A DNA stretch of 38,190 nucleotides, taken from positions 1 through 38,190 of the forward strand of contig NZ_JALGBX010000047.1 in the NCBI RefSeq assembly GCF_022808175.1. Direction: 5' to 3'. The stretch comes from Streptomyces sp. AP-93 (GTDB taxonomy: Bacteria > Actinomycetota > Actinomycetes > Streptomycetales > Streptomycetaceae). Positions 16,195 to 24,920 of this stretch are shown here, piece after piece. Below the pieces are notes generated by a model. The model saw nothing but the letters and a program-made list of their open reading frames with translations. It was not told where the DNA came from and did not search any database. Numbering within the stretch: position 1 is the stretch's first letter; each line of letters opens with the position of its first letter. The position numbers and the translations under genes were made by a program.

Positions 16195-16622
16195 ATGCAG
16201 AACCGAGTGAAGCTCCCCTGCGGCATGACGACCGGGTCGGGCCCGCGATTCAACAGCCGCGGAACGCTCGTCACGTGCAGCGCCGCATTCTGCGACAACG
16301 AGGCAACGCACGTCCTGGAGTTCGTCCCGCGCGAGGGCAACCCGGAGCGATGGGGCGCGTACTGCGAGACCTGCCCGGAGCGTCGCATCGCGCCCGCGGT
16401 GGAGGTCGACGCCGCCCGCGAGGAGGGGGTACGCCTTCAGGGCCGGTACTTCGACACGACCCGGCTGCCGCTCTCGGACGAGCACTGGCGGTACCGCCAG
16501 TGCACCGACGAGGAGCGGGCCGAGATCGACCTGATCAAGGACGGGGAGCTGGTGGAGACCTACGTCGGCCCGGCGACTTCGAGTGGCGGCCGGTGGACGG
16601 CCAGAAGGAACAGCAGGTATGA
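16195..16622 (+). pseudogene. Cys-containing plasmid protein with frameshift near its end
   Basis: Translation from ATG gives MQNRVKLPCGMTTGSG and a zinc-type arrangement (CSAAFCDNEATH, YCETCPERR). After VETYVGP the sensible sequence lies one frame back as GDFEWRPVDGQKEQQV and ends at TGA 16620-16622, which overlaps the next ATG as ATGA. The unshifted frame runs to 16671, overlaps the next gene and loses protein-like character. A lost C in CCC (16569-16571) would explain this. Corrected length is about 142 residues. Confidence 0.55.
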
Positions 16623-16870
16623 ACGCTTTCAAGATCGAGCCCCACTTCGAGTGGTTCGAGGAGCTTCCTGACGAGCGGCGGCTGGAGCGCCAGGTGCTCG
16701 CGCTCGTTGGCGCGCACACGGAAGGGCTGAAGGCGAAGCGGCTCGGGGAGCTGCTGGAACGTACGCACCGCGACCGGTGGGCCCCGGTCTACGACAAGAC
16801 TTGGGACCTCCAGCGGCGGGGGCTGCTGGTGATCTCGCCGGAGCCCGACGAACCGGAGATCAGGCCGTGA
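16619..16870 (+). CDS. Small winged-helix-like protein
   Basis: The 83-residue protein contains LERQVLALVGAHTEGLKAKR, then LGELLERTHRDRWAPVYDKT and LQRRGLLVISPEP. The helix, helix, wing order is typical of small winged-helix DNA-binding proteins. Its start overlaps the corrected end of the preceding gene (ATGA) and its stop overlaps the next start (TGATG), so it is translationally coupled on both sides. A regulatory role is inferred. Confidence 0.65.
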   Translation: MNAFKIEPHFEWFEELPDERRLERQVLALVGAHTEGLKAKRLGELLERTHRDRWAPVYDKTWDLQRRGLLVISPEPDEPEIRP

Positions 16871-17170
16871 TGGCCCGCATCGTCAAGGACGCTTCCCGCC
16901 TGCACCGGCAGGCCCTTGCCTTGGTCGACTCCGGCCGTCCCCTCACCGAGGACGAGAAGGAGTTCGTTCTCGACCACTACCAGGAGGCCGCCGAAACTGG
17001 ACACGTCCTGGATGGGGGCGATCTTCACCCCGGGGGCTCTGGCGCAGGACTTCGCGAATTTCCACCTGGACGGCACGCGGATCGTTGACCTTTGCTCCCT
17101 CGGCGGTGTCCTCAAGACGGCACTCGGTCAGGCCGCGGCCGACATCAAGGCGCATCGCGCCGCCGCCTGA
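16870..17170 (+). pseudogene. Remnant of an N6-adenine-type DNA methyltransferase
   Basis: The ATG frame reads MARIVKDASRLHRQALALVD and continues to DHYQEAAE. Then, after AAA at 16994-16996, the sequence continues in the +1 frame as LDTSWMGAIFTPGALAQDFA. GA-F-TP followed by TRIVDLCSLGG is the layout of the GAFFTP and SAM-binding motif I (DLCAGIG) of these methylases, but motif I is degenerate. The catalytic motif IV and everything after about 60 residues downstream are missing. It is shifted, truncated and almost certainly inactive. Confidence 0.6.
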
Positions 17171-17232
17171 CCTCCACCCCGTCCCGGGCCTGCACATGAC
17201 CACAAAGACCCCACCAGGAAGGACCACACCAT

Positions 17233-17778
17233 GTGTCCCGTACCCGGCCCGACCCCGACCGTGCAGCACGCCTTGCCGTCGACCTGTTCGCCACCGAAGA
17301 CCGCGGCCACGCCGGAACGCAAACGCTGTACTTCATCAACAACGGTGGCCGGTCCAAGCTCACCGTCTTCCACGGATTCGACCTCAAGGGCCGCATCACC
17401 AAGCAGCTCGCCCCGGTGATGCACCGCGCCATCCAGGACGACCTGATAGCCGTCGCCCACGAATACGCCCGCGCCCGGTTCGGCCGCCGCGCGGACTGGC
17501 CGGTCAAGTTCCACGTCACCCGGCCGGTCGTGCCCGCGGCCCCGGGCCGCCCGCAGCCGATGCCCTGCCCCGACGACACCTGTAAGCGGATCGGCACCCT
17601 CGCGTCCACCGGCCCCAACCGGTACGAATGCCGGGCCTGCGGCCACGAGATCCTCGACCCCGCCACCGCCTACCCCCACATCGACCTGACCGGCGGCAAG
17701 ACGTTCATGGCGTTGCAGTACGACGGCAACGTGCTGCACCTCGTCGTCCCTGTCAACAAGACGGAGGCCGGCGCATGA
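17233..17778 (+). CDS. Hypothetical protein with C-terminal zinc ribbon
   Basis: The GTG start follows AGGAAGGA and gives 181 residues. The N-terminal half is mixed alpha/beta (GGRSKLTVFHGFDLKGRITK). A two-pair zinc ribbon, CPDDTCKRIG ... CRACGHEIL, lies at about 116-141, followed by a short beta-rich tail. An overlapping ATG at 17231 is in a different frame and encodes nothing convincing. The stop overlaps the next ATG. Confidence 0.7.
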   Translation: MSRTRPDPDRAARLAVDLFATEDRGHAGTQTLYFINNGGRSKLTVFHGFDLKGRITKQLAPVMHRAIQDDLIAVAHEYARARFGRRADWPVKFHVTRPVVPAAPGRPQPMPCPDDTCKRIGTLASTGPNRYECRACGHEILDPATAYPHIDLTGGKTFMALQYDGNVLHLVVPVNKTEAGA

Positions 17779-18389
17779 GCCACCTGTTCACCCTCACCCC
17801 CGGGCAGACCCTGTTCCGGCCCACCGACCCCGACCGCACCCCGCTCACCGTGGTCGATACGACCACCAGCAACGACCACCGCCACCGCATCGTGATCCTC
17901 GAGCCGCCCGCCGACACCCGCCGCACCACCGCCCACCCGCAGCACCTCGTCCACACCGACCCGACCCTGCGCCCCACCGACGCCCAGCTCACCGACGAGA
18001 TCCACCGCCTCACCCGCTGGATCACCGGCCACCACGACGCCTGCAACTGGTGTGCCCTCTCCAGCTTCTGGGGCTGTGCCTACCGCTGCTCCCAGGGCAG
18101 GCAGCAGGTCAGCGAACTCCTCGGCGTTAACTACTACCGGGACAACGTCCTGCCCTGGCTCGCCGGAGGGCCCGCCGACCCGGCCCGGCTGCGCGGCGGC
18201 CAGACCGTCACTGTTTGCACCGACGACGGCGAGTTCATTGGCCGCGTCGCCCATGTCCGTCCCGGCGGTACCTGGCACGAACCCGGCCAGGACGGCATGG
18301 TCTGTGTGTTCCGCATGAACGGCCTCAAGCTGGCCGACGACGGCGGACCCCACCTGTATCCGGTCGCCTCCGTCTTCAACCGTCCCTAA
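17775..18389 (+). CDS. Hypothetical plasmid protein
   Basis: ATGA overlap with the preceding gene sets the start. The 204-residue product has an N-terminal region rich in Thr, Pro and His, then helical CNWCALSSFWGCAYRCSQGR with four Cys (about 94-110) that could form a metal site. A C-terminal small beta domain follows (LRGGQTVTVCTDDGEFIGRV). Codon use is very GC-rich like its neighbours. Function unknown. Confidence 0.7.
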   Translation: MSHLFTLTPGQTLFRPTDPDRTPLTVVDTTTSNDHRHRIVILEPPADTRRTTAHPQHLVHTDPTLRPTDAQLTDEIHRLTRWITGHHDACNWCALSSFWGCAYRCSQGRQQVSELLGVNYYRDNVLPWLAGGPADPARLRGGQTVTVCTDDGEFIGRVAHVRPGGTWHEPGQDGMVCVFRMNGLKLADDGGPHLYPVASVFNRP

Positions 18390-18441
18390 CCCCCACCGGC
18401 AGGCCACTGACCTGCACGTTTGACCGGCGTCGTCACTGTCG

Positions 18442-18754
18442 GTGACATGGTGGCGGCAGCTGATCACGGACCGGGTTGAAGGCGACCGCCTCCCCGACCA
18501 CCACCCCCCTTGCAGCACCCCCGCGTGGCGGGGACGTACACCCCGCGTCCCCGCCACGCCGCACACCCACACCCACTTCGCCGAGGACGGCCCCCCCCGC
18601 GCCTCCACCCCGTCATGCCCACCTCGCCGCCGGCATCCGCTGGCACGCCGAACAGGCCCTGCACTGGCGGCTGATTCGCGGCCTCTACCTGGACGCTGCC
18701 CTCACCGCCGCGACCACCGCACACCACATCACCAAGGAGCACACCCCCCGATGA
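18442..18754 (+). pseudogene. Short helical protein gene, probably frameshifted at a poly-C run
   Basis: GTG at 18442 opens MTWWRQLITDRVEGDRLPDH and stays plausible to FAEDGP. After a run of eight C at 18591-18598 the convincing sequence is in the next frame: HLAAGIRWHAEQALHWRLIR and on to HHITKEHTPR, ending at TGA 18752-18754, which overlaps the next ATG. A TTG start at 18476 would give the second frame alone. The homopolymer makes an indel or sequencing error likely. Confidence 0.4.
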
Positions 18755-19416
18755 CCGGCATCGACATCCTCCCCACGTTCAACCTCCGCCAGCGCGACAA
18801 CGGCTACTTGTCCTCCGCCGCCTGCAACATCGGCAACACCCTCGCCGCCCACACCACCGCCTGCGAGACCAACGGCGGCGGCTGAGGCCCCGGCAAGTCG
18901 GTCCTCACCGACGACGGCTGGCAGCCAACCACCGGCCACTGCGCCCCGGCCGCCGCCCTCAGTCAGCAGTGGGCGCAGCACATCGACGACGACCGCACCC
19001 GCGACATGAATGCCCACCTCGCCGGGACCTGGCCGCAGTCCCTGCTGTCGGACGACGACCGACGCACCCTGCTGGCCGAACTTCGGGACTGGTTTACCGC
19101 ATGTCCCGGGATCCACCACCCGCACGCCTGGCTCGCCGACCCGGCCGAGCTGCGCAAGCCCGTCACCCTCACCCCCGGCCAGGACCCCCAAGCCCGGAGA
19201 CGGAAGATCTCCATCCCCGCCGCCGTGGCCCACCTCGCCGGATACACCGTCCACGCCAACGGCGGCGACGCCCACGCCACCGGCCACTACCTGATCCGCT
19301 ACGAACTCTTCCCCACGGCGCAGCGGCTCCTGGCCCTCACCGACCTCGAAGCGCGGCGGCTTCTCCACGCCGACGCCCACGAGCCGCTCAGCCTGCTCGA
19401 CATCCTCGCCCGCTGA
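18751..19416 (+). pseudogene. Hypothetical gene interrupted by one in-frame TGA
   Basis: From the ATG (ATGA overlap) one frame continues for 221 codons and is broken only by TGA at 18883-18885, in CETNGGG-stop-GPGKSVLTDDGW. The downstream part (QQWAQHIDDDRTRDMNAHLA to LLDILAR) is normal protein and has no well-placed start before M at 19006. TGG to TGA would be a single transition. The frame is otherwise intact, so this is either a recent nonsense mutation or readthrough. Function unknown. Confidence 0.5.
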
Positions 19417-19424
19417 AACGAGAC

Positions 19425-19472
19425 CCGCTCACGGGGCCGCGCCCCACTGCTTGCGCGGCCACCCGTGAGCGG
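19425..19472 (+). terminator. Long inverted repeat after 18751-19416
   Basis: CCGCTCACGG (19425-19434) pairs with CCGTGAGCGG (19463-19472), and inside it GGCCGCGC (19435-19442) pairs with GCGCGGCC (19453-19460) with a 2-nt bulge. The hairpin starts 9 bp beyond the stop codon. It has no T-run, as is common for Streptomyces terminators. Confidence 0.65.
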
Positions 19473-19505
19473 ACGCGGGTCCACCGTGCCCAACCAGGAG
19501 TAGTC

Positions 19506-20501
19506 ATGCCAGTCAAGTCGACCATTTCCGGACGAGCCCACTACCACGAAGGCGCCCCCGCCCCGCACCTGCGCGCCGCCCGCGAAGCGTTGCCCGCCGA
19601 CCAGTGGCCCGACCTGGACCAGCTGACCGAAGGCGGCCACGCCGTCACCGTTGCCCACGGCCGCACCGACCGGGTCCGCTCCGTCGCTGTGCAGCTGGCC
19701 ATGGACACCCCGCGCAAACTCCACACCGAACGCCCCATGTCCGACCAACCGGGCCGCCGCTGGGACCAGCTGACCCAGCAGATCGCCGCACTCCTGCAGA
19801 GCCGCGGATTCACCGACGTCCGCACCACGAACATGGGCGTGTGGGCCGAGGCCCCTCACCCTGCCGGCCTTGAGGTGGAGTTCGTCGTCGCACCTCACCC
19901 CGAGCTCGACCAGGTCGGCGTCTACCGCGTCACCTGCCGCACCCACCCCGAACTGACCGCCACCATCGACGGCGGCTTCCACCACGGGGTCACCTCCGGC
20001 AGCGGCGGCTACCAGGCGACCGACTCTCAGGGCCGCCCTGTCGGCAGCGGCCACCGCACCGCCGGGGGATACCTGCTGGCCGCTCGCGACTACGCGACGT
20101 ACTGCGGGATCCCCGACCCGCTGATACGGATCACCGATCTCGACGCCGTCGCGCTGCGGATCCTGGACGCTGCCTACGAACAGGCCGGTACCGGCCGCGT
20201 CGCCGCCGTCGCCGAAGCCACCGTCAACGGCCACCAGGTCATCGACTCCGCCAAGTCCCAGCGCATCAACGGCCAGCGGCAAGAACCCGCCGACGGCCCC
20301 ACCCGCGATACCCAGAAGAAGTTGGCCACGCTGATCGCGTACGCCATGAACAACGGCGGCGGCCGGCTCGCGCTCGTCAGCCATCACGACGGCACGGCCA
20401 TCGTCCAGCGCTGGAACCTCACCCGGCACGGCGCCACCCAGACGCCGCTGTTCGAACTCCCACCCGGCCAGACGCTCGCACCCGCACCGCCGCTCCACTG
20501 A
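19506..20501 (+). CDS. Hypothetical plasmid protein
   Basis: CAGGAG lies before the ATG; the 331-residue product is not recognised. Residues 1-75 form a module with a helical AAREALPADQWPDLDQLTEG. The centre is beta-rich (GLEVEFVVAPHPELDQVGVY) with a Gly/Ser-rich turn (GVTSGSGGYQATDSQG). The C-terminal 150 residues are helical and end in a Pro-rich tail. No catalytic residues, Cys pairs or membrane segments are seen. It follows a strong terminator and so begins a new transcript. Confidence 0.7.
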   Translation: MPVKSTISGRAHYHEGAPAPHLRAAREALPADQWPDLDQLTEGGHAVTVAHGRTDRVRSVAVQLAMDTPRKLHTERPMSDQPGRRWDQLTQQIAALLQSRGFTDVRTTNMGVWAEAPHPAGLEVEFVVAPHPELDQVGVYRVTCRTHPELTATIDGGFHHGVTSGSGGYQATDSQGRPVGSGHRTAGGYLLAARDYATYCGIPDPLIRITDLDAVALRILDAAYEQAGTGRVAAVAEATVNGHQVIDSAKSQRINGQRQEPADGPTRDTQKKLATLIAYAMNNGGGRLALVSHHDGTAIVQRWNLTRHGATQTPLFELPPGQTLAPAPPLH

Positions 20502-20568
20502 CCAGGTCCGGTGCCGGCCCCGGAAGGAAACCGTCGACGCCGGACCCGGGACCCTGCAAGGAGTCACC

Positions 20569-21240
20569 GTGATAACGAACCCGGCCCAGGCCCGACATGG
20601 GCTGCCCGACTGGATCGGCCTGTGGCGCGTCGGCACCGCCACGCGCAACTCCGACTGGTGGATGGCTTACTGCTCCCGCCACGGACCCGGCCCCCACCCG
20701 ATCACCGACAAACGCACCTCCGAGTGGGACATCGCGGAACTGGCCCGCATCCACAACGAACAGCACCACCGCGAGCTCAAGCAGGAAGACCTGCTGAGCG
20801 ACGAGCAGATCGAAGCCGCCCGCCAGTTTCCGATCTCCGACGCCCAGCACACCGTGCTCCACTGGGTGGCGGCCGGGAAGGTCGCCGAGTACGCCGACGG
20901 GTTCTTCGCACTGGACATCGCACCCGACAAGCACGACGTGAACAAGAGGCTGTCCCGGACACGGGTCATCACCCTGTGGTGCGCGGGCCTCCTCGACATC
21001 GACAGCATCGGCCAGCCCGTCGGCCGCCGCGAGTTCAACCTCTCCATCAAAGGCCGCACCGCCTACACCCTGTGGCAGCGCGCCAAACGCCAAGGGCACA
21101 CCACCTGCGCCGACCGCGACCACGCCTTCGCGATCTCCGCCCGCCAACGAGCGGACTACCCGCTGCTCTCCGCCGGCCGGAGCTTCGCCCACGAACAGCC
21201 CGCCACCAACACCAACACGCCGAATAGGGAGCCTCAATGA
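20569..21240 (+). CDS. Winged-helix-like plasmid protein
   Basis: The GTG start follows AAGGAG and gives 223 residues. Residues about 86-170 resemble a winged helix: SDAQHTVLHWVAAGKVAEYA, a helical segment through TRVITLWCAGLLDID, and a wing-like RREFNLSIKGRTAYTLWQRA. DNA binding is inferred. The stop codon overlaps the start of the ParB-like gene (ATGA), so the two are coupled. Confidence 0.65.
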   Translation: MITNPAQARHGLPDWIGLWRVGTATRNSDWWMAYCSRHGPGPHPITDKRTSEWDIAELARIHNEQHHRELKQEDLLSDEQIEAARQFPISDAQHTVLHWVAAGKVAEYADGFFALDIAPDKHDVNKRLSRTRVITLWCAGLLDIDSIGQPVGRREFNLSIKGRTAYTLWQRAKRQGHTTCADRDHAFAISARQRADYPLLSAGRSFAHEQPATNTNTPNREPQ

Positions 21241-21668
21241 CTGAGCCCACCACCGCCATCAAGGAGACCGCCGTGCCCACCGAGATCCAGCGCTTCACCT
21301 TCGGCAAGTGGGTCTTCAACATCAACAAGGCTGAGGAGATCATCGCCGCCGAGCCCCGCGTGACCATACCCACCGAGGTTCCCAGCTGGGCTGCCGTCTA
21401 CCAGCTCGACCGGCTGCGCCCCGACTACGCCGGAGCGTCCTGGTGCCCCATCTTCGGACCCGACCAGCGTCACTTCAACTACGAGCACGCGATGAGTACC
21501 GACCTGGCCAAGCCCGTGATCATCGCCCTGGTCAAGTTCGGCGACGATGTCAACCAGCTCCTCATAGACGGCACCCACCGCATGTTCCACGCCCACACCA
21601 AGGGCCTCGACACGCTGCCCGCGTACTTCCTGAGCGTCGAGGAGACCGAAGAGATCCAGCAGGGCTGA
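21237..21668 (+). CDS. ParB-like (ParB/Srx fold) protein
   Basis: The 143-residue protein has KPVIIALVKFGDDVNQLLID then GTHRMFHAHTKGLDTLPAYF. This matches the core of ParB/sulfiredoxin-fold domains: a strand, the (D/N)G-x-HR box at 111-115, a helix, and a terminal strand. It lacks the helix-turn-helix of true ParB partition proteins and is too short to be one. Free-standing domains like this occur in plasmids and phages and may bind nucleotides or act as nucleases. It is coupled to the winged-helix gene upstream, suggesting one functional pair. Confidence 0.65.
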   Translation: MTEPTTAIKETAVPTEIQRFTFGKWVFNINKAEEIIAAEPRVTIPTEVPSWAAVYQLDRLRPDYAGASWCPIFGPDQRHFNYEHAMSTDLAKPVIIALVKFGDDVNQLLIDGTHRMFHAHTKGLDTLPAYFLSVEETEEIQQG

Positions 21669-21775
21669 GCCGGTGCGCCTGCGGGTGCAGGCGCCGGACC
21701 CGATGGGCGCAATCCGCACCCACCGGATCGAGATCAGCGAAGAGAGCTGACGCCGCCGGCTTCCGTCACCCCCGG

Positions 21776-22392
21776 CGTGGTGCGGACGGGGGGACCACGG
21801 CGCCTACGATGCCGTGTTTGCAAGGGTGCTGGCTGCCGTCGGTGTCACCGTCGTGGACGGGACCGTCCGGACCGCAAGGCGCGGCGGTTGAAGGCAGGGT
21901 TGACCAGATCGACGCCTACGCCACCGTGACGGCCGTGCTGCCCACCGGGGCTATCGGCAGACCGAATCTCCGGGACGCCGTGGTCGAAACGGTGCAGATC
22001 CTGCGGACCACCCGTCGCCACCAGACCCTGAACCCCCAGATCCAGGTGGCCATGAGGACTCGGCCGAGCTAAACGCTCTGATCGGCCCGCCGGTCAAGCA
22101 GGCGGCCCTCACGCTGCTGGGGCTGTTCGGCGTCGGCCCCGAGACAGCTGGCCAGCTGCTGGCCTCGGCCGGCCGCACCCGCCGTCAGCGCCTCAACCGC
22201 GACCGTGAGCGGGCCGCGAACAACGCGATGCACACCATCGTGCTGGCCCGGATGCGCTTCGACGTAGGCACCCGCGCCTACGTCGAATGCCGCACCAGGG
22301 GCGAGCTGTCTAACAAGGCCATCATGCGCTGCCTCAAGCGATTCGTTGCCCGCGAGGTTTACCGCGCCCTGACCAGTAAACCGGCCACGTAA
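21776..22392 (+). pseudogene. Decayed IS110-family transposase, copy 3
   Basis: Scattered pieces in different frames match an IS110 transposase: AYDAVFARVLAAVGVTVVDG near 21800, then DAYATVTAVLPTGAIGRPNL and VETVQILRTTRRHQ (the DEDD Asp region), then the C-terminus ANNAMHTIVLARMRFDVGTR and MRCLKRFVAREVYRAL up to TAA 22392. The first catalytic Asp, much of the middle and the serine region are lost or shifted. It is unrelated in detail to the two intact copies and marks an older insertion between the ParB-like gene and 22460. Confidence 0.7.
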
Positions 22393-22459
22393 ATCACTCA
22401 AAACGACCTCGCTCCAGCTGTTCGACAGTCATGGGAGCATCCCGAGAACGGAAAATCCG

Positions 22460-23386
22460 ATGAGCGTCAGACTGTACGACGGGCTGCGGCTGACCGCGCA
22501 CGCGCCCGACCTCTTCGAACTTACCCGCGTGATCTCCAAGCGGATGCGCGAGGTCTTCCGCGAGCTGGCTGTACCCATCATCGCCAGGAACGTCGCCCGT
22601 GTCGTTGACGACGCCGAGGTACGCGAACGCGACATGGGCGGCCCCCTGCACAACTGCGTCGTCTACCGGGCCCGGAAGCTCTGGCTCGACGAGCAGGCCG
22701 GGCTCGATAACCGCGTGACGTTCCACGACCCGCTGCGCTTCAGCATCGTCTTCGGCCAAGTCGATGACGACTACGGTACGCGCCGGCTGGCGTACCCCCT
22801 CTTCGGGAACCGCGCGTACGTCGGCGCACTCATGGCGCTCGAAGCCGACGGCCGACCCTTCTTCGTCGACTACCACTACCAGAACCAGGCTGACCGACCG
22901 AAAGAGGTCCGGAAGGACGAGTGGAAGCGCCGGCGCGACGACTGGAACCGTCTGCTCGAGGTTGACGACCGCGAGACGGATGGCACCTTCGGGCATCTCC
23001 CCGGCTGGCAGCTCCCGGACAGTATTGAGAGCGTCTTCGACGCGGTGCTGCTCGGACACAAGGACACCACCATCGACCTCAACGTGCACTGCACCATCGA
23101 AGACCGCATGCGCCGGGCACTTAACCGGGCGGTGGTCTTCGACCTGGATCTCGACGAGGTCAACGGCATCAGCAGAGTGCTGACCCGCAACAGGCGTATC
23201 GAGCGCGCGATTGAGCTTCACCTCAGCACCGCCGGCGGAGCAGCGATGCCGCGGCCCGCGCTGTTGCCGGATGCCCAGGACCTCGACATCGCGATCAGCA
23301 AGCTGCCACCGGTCTACGAACCTCCAACTGGAGCCGTTGCTCGGATCAGCAAGCTCTATCGCGAGCAGGCGCTGGCCTGTGACTGA
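22460..23386 (+). CDS. Large hypothetical protein
   Basis: The 308-residue product starts MSVRLYDGLRLTAHAPDLFE; a weak CGGAAAA ribosome site lies upstream. The N-terminal 60 residues are helical, followed by mixed alpha/beta sequence. The basic segment KEVRKDEWKRRRDDWNRLLE (about 153-172) could contact nucleic acid. No recognised motif, signal peptide or Cys pair is present. The gene is intact though many neighbours are broken, which suggests selection. It lies directly downstream of the IS110 remnant. Confidence 0.75.
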   Translation: MSVRLYDGLRLTAHAPDLFELTRVISKRMREVFRELAVPIIARNVARVVDDAEVRERDMGGPLHNCVVYRARKLWLDEQAGLDNRVTFHDPLRFSIVFGQVDDDYGTRRLAYPLFGNRAYVGALMALEADGRPFFVDYHYQNQADRPKEVRKDEWKRRRDDWNRLLEVDDRETDGTFGHLPGWQLPDSIESVFDAVLLGHKDTTIDLNVHCTIEDRMRRALNRAVVFDLDLDEVNGISRVLTRNRRIERAIELHLSTAGGAAMPRPALLPDAQDLDIAISKLPPVYEPPTGAVARISKLYREQALACD

Positions 23387-23390
23387 TCTG

Positions 23391-23411
23391 GATCGACGCA
23401 GTCGATCCGGA
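23391..23411 (+). promoter_or_regulatory. Dispersed GATC hairpin, copy b
   Basis: GATCGAC-GCA-GTCGATC followed by CGGA. The stem carries a G-C change compensated on the other side relative to copies a and f. It begins four bases after the stop codon at 23386 and precedes the next set of genes. Confidence 0.55.
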
Positions 23412-23697
23412 AGTAGATCTGCAGAGGCATCAGCATCCCTTTCGCCCCCGGGTGTGATCGCTTCGTGGGCCCTGCGGCAGGTCAGGTCGAGACCGAGCGC
23501 CTCGCCGACGACTTTGCGGACAACGCCGGAATTCACGGCGCGAACCCATCCGACCTTGGCGTCGTCTCGGAGCTGACCCGCCAGGACGCACACAAGCGAT
23601 GGCCCCGCCCAGTCAGTAGCGAGCTGTGAACCCACCCTGGGGGTGGATCGCCAGGGCCCCGAACCGCAAAGCTCAAAAGGTACCGCGAGGACCTCAC

Positions 23698-23982
23698 ATG
23701 CGACACGGGCGAAGAGGCCGCTGCCGCTGCCTGACCCGTACGCCGCACTGCGAGTGGTGCGCGACCGCCTCGAACTGGCCCACCTCCCAAGACGACGCCC
23801 TGTTGTGCCGCGGCTACGTTCAGGACCGCCGCCGCGAACGACTGCGTGACATCGGCTACGGCCGCCCCGTCGAGGAGCCGAAACCGCTCGCCGAGCTGGC
23901 CGACGGACACCCGACCGACCCGGAGGGCACCCGGCGGTGCCGCCCTGCTACTACAGCGAGACCGACGAGCACGGTGCCCTGA
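23698..23982 (+). CDS. Small Cys-rich protein
   Basis: The ATG (MRHGRRGRCRCLTRTPHCEW) opens a 94-residue frame with C9, C11, C18 and C21, a compact set that suggests a zinc knuckle with a basic N-terminus. The middle (RRRERLRDIGYGRPVEEPKP) is plausible, but the last 15 residues are low quality and overlap the next frame, so the gene may end early or be shifted near 23930. Function unknown. Confidence 0.5.
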   Translation: MRHGRRGRCRCLTRTPHCEWCATASNWPTSQDDALLCRGYVQDRRRERLRDIGYGRPVEEPKPLAELADGHPTDPEGTRRCRPATTARPTSTVP

Positions 23983-24218
23983 TCATCTACCACGGCACCG
24001 GCGACATCGATTTCGAGGCGACCACCGAACTGGCCTCCCAGGACGGCCCCGACGACCAAGACCGGGACGACGACGCGGGCCCGCTGCTGGAGGGGCAGGA
24101 CGCCGACCTGGCCGACCGCCGCGCGCCGCACTCCAGGGGGGCCTGCCGTGACCGCGAACCGCCACCAGCCTGTCGCCCCTGCCCTATCGCTCATGCTTCA
24201 GGCCCACGGAGCATGTGA
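23937..24218 (+). CDS. Small acidic protein overlapping the Cys-rich gene
   Basis: A GTG start with GGAGGG about 8 bp upstream gives PPCYYSETDEHGALIIYHGT and then an acidic stretch (DGPDDQDRDDDAGPLLEG). The last 30 residues look like out-of-frame sequence, so the true end may lie near 24125 or an indel may be present. It overlaps the preceding frame by 46 bp. Function unknown. Confidence 0.45.
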   Translation: MPPCYYSETDEHGALIIYHGTGDIDFEATTELASQDGPDDQDRDDDAGPLLEGQDADLADRRAPHSRGACRDREPPPACRPCPIAHASGPRSM

Positions 24219-24285
24219 AAGCGGAGGCGTCACCTGATCGAGCCCGCCGGCGTCCACAACCCACATCACGAGAGAAGAGACCACC

Positions 24286-24603
24286 ATGGCTGAGTCCACC
24301 ACCACCGTGAAGCACGACGTCACCGTCGTCTTCGGCTGCATCGAGCTGAGGGGAGCGCTCGTGCACGACAACGAGAACCGTGTGCTGGAACTCGAAAACG
24401 CCGAGGGTCCCGCCGAGCCCATCTCGATCAGCCTGCAGGGTTACGGTTTCACGCCCGAGCCCGGGAACGTCTTCATCAAGGACTGGTCCGAGCACTCTGG
24501 CCTGACGGCTCGCCTGGCGCAAGCGGGTCTGGTGACGCCCGTGCACGCGCTCACCGTTGGACCTTTCCGCTCGACGGCCTACGAAGTGCAGGTGACGCTG
24601 TAA
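24286..24603 (+). CDS. Hypothetical plasmid protein
   Basis: GAGAGAAGAGACC precedes the ATG and the product has 105 residues. Alternating hydrophobic sequence (HDVTVVFGCIELRGALVHDN) suggests a small beta-sheet protein with a final strand AYEVQVTL. No known domain or cofactor site is seen. Confidence 0.65.
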   Translation: MAESTTTVKHDVTVVFGCIELRGALVHDNENRVLELENAEGPAEPISISLQGYGFTPEPGNVFIKDWSEHSGLTARLAQAGLVTPVHALTVGPFRSTAYEVQVTL

Positions 24604-24920
24604 GGACTCCCGACCCTGAGTTCCTCGGGCCGTTCCTCGTAGGGGTCCTCACGACGACAGCCCGGCCAGTTCCTACGGGGACTGACCCCGTCCAACCCAG
24701 CCCACCCGGCCCCGGGCGTCCGCCGCTCCCTTTGGCCCCGGTCCTGCCCTCGCGGTACCGGGCCGACCGCGCAGAGCGTCGATCCCGGCCGCGCCGATGC
24801 CCCATGGCTGGCCAGCCGCCGCAGAGGCCCGGTCCCACGGTTGCTGCCCTAACACCGGGCCGGTCCACCGGCGCCTACGGCCGCGGCCACGCCAGCCCCA
24901 AGATGATTAGGAAGCGACCC
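24604..24920. other. 317-bp intergenic region without a recognisable gene
   Basis: No reading frame with a credible start and ribosome site was found. The stretch is C-rich on the plus strand. It may be promoter and leader DNA for the gene at 24921 or a decayed gene. Confidence 0.4.

Noticed and set aside
17670..20648. Long minus-strand frames opposite 17.7-20.6 kb
   Set aside because: They are Gly/Val/Ala-rich shadows of the plus-strand genes, with no ribosome sites or domains.
21732..21750. Possible eighth GATC hairpin (GATCAGC ... GCTGA)
   Set aside because: The loop is seven bases, the stem is shorter and CGGA does not follow, so it does not fit the family.
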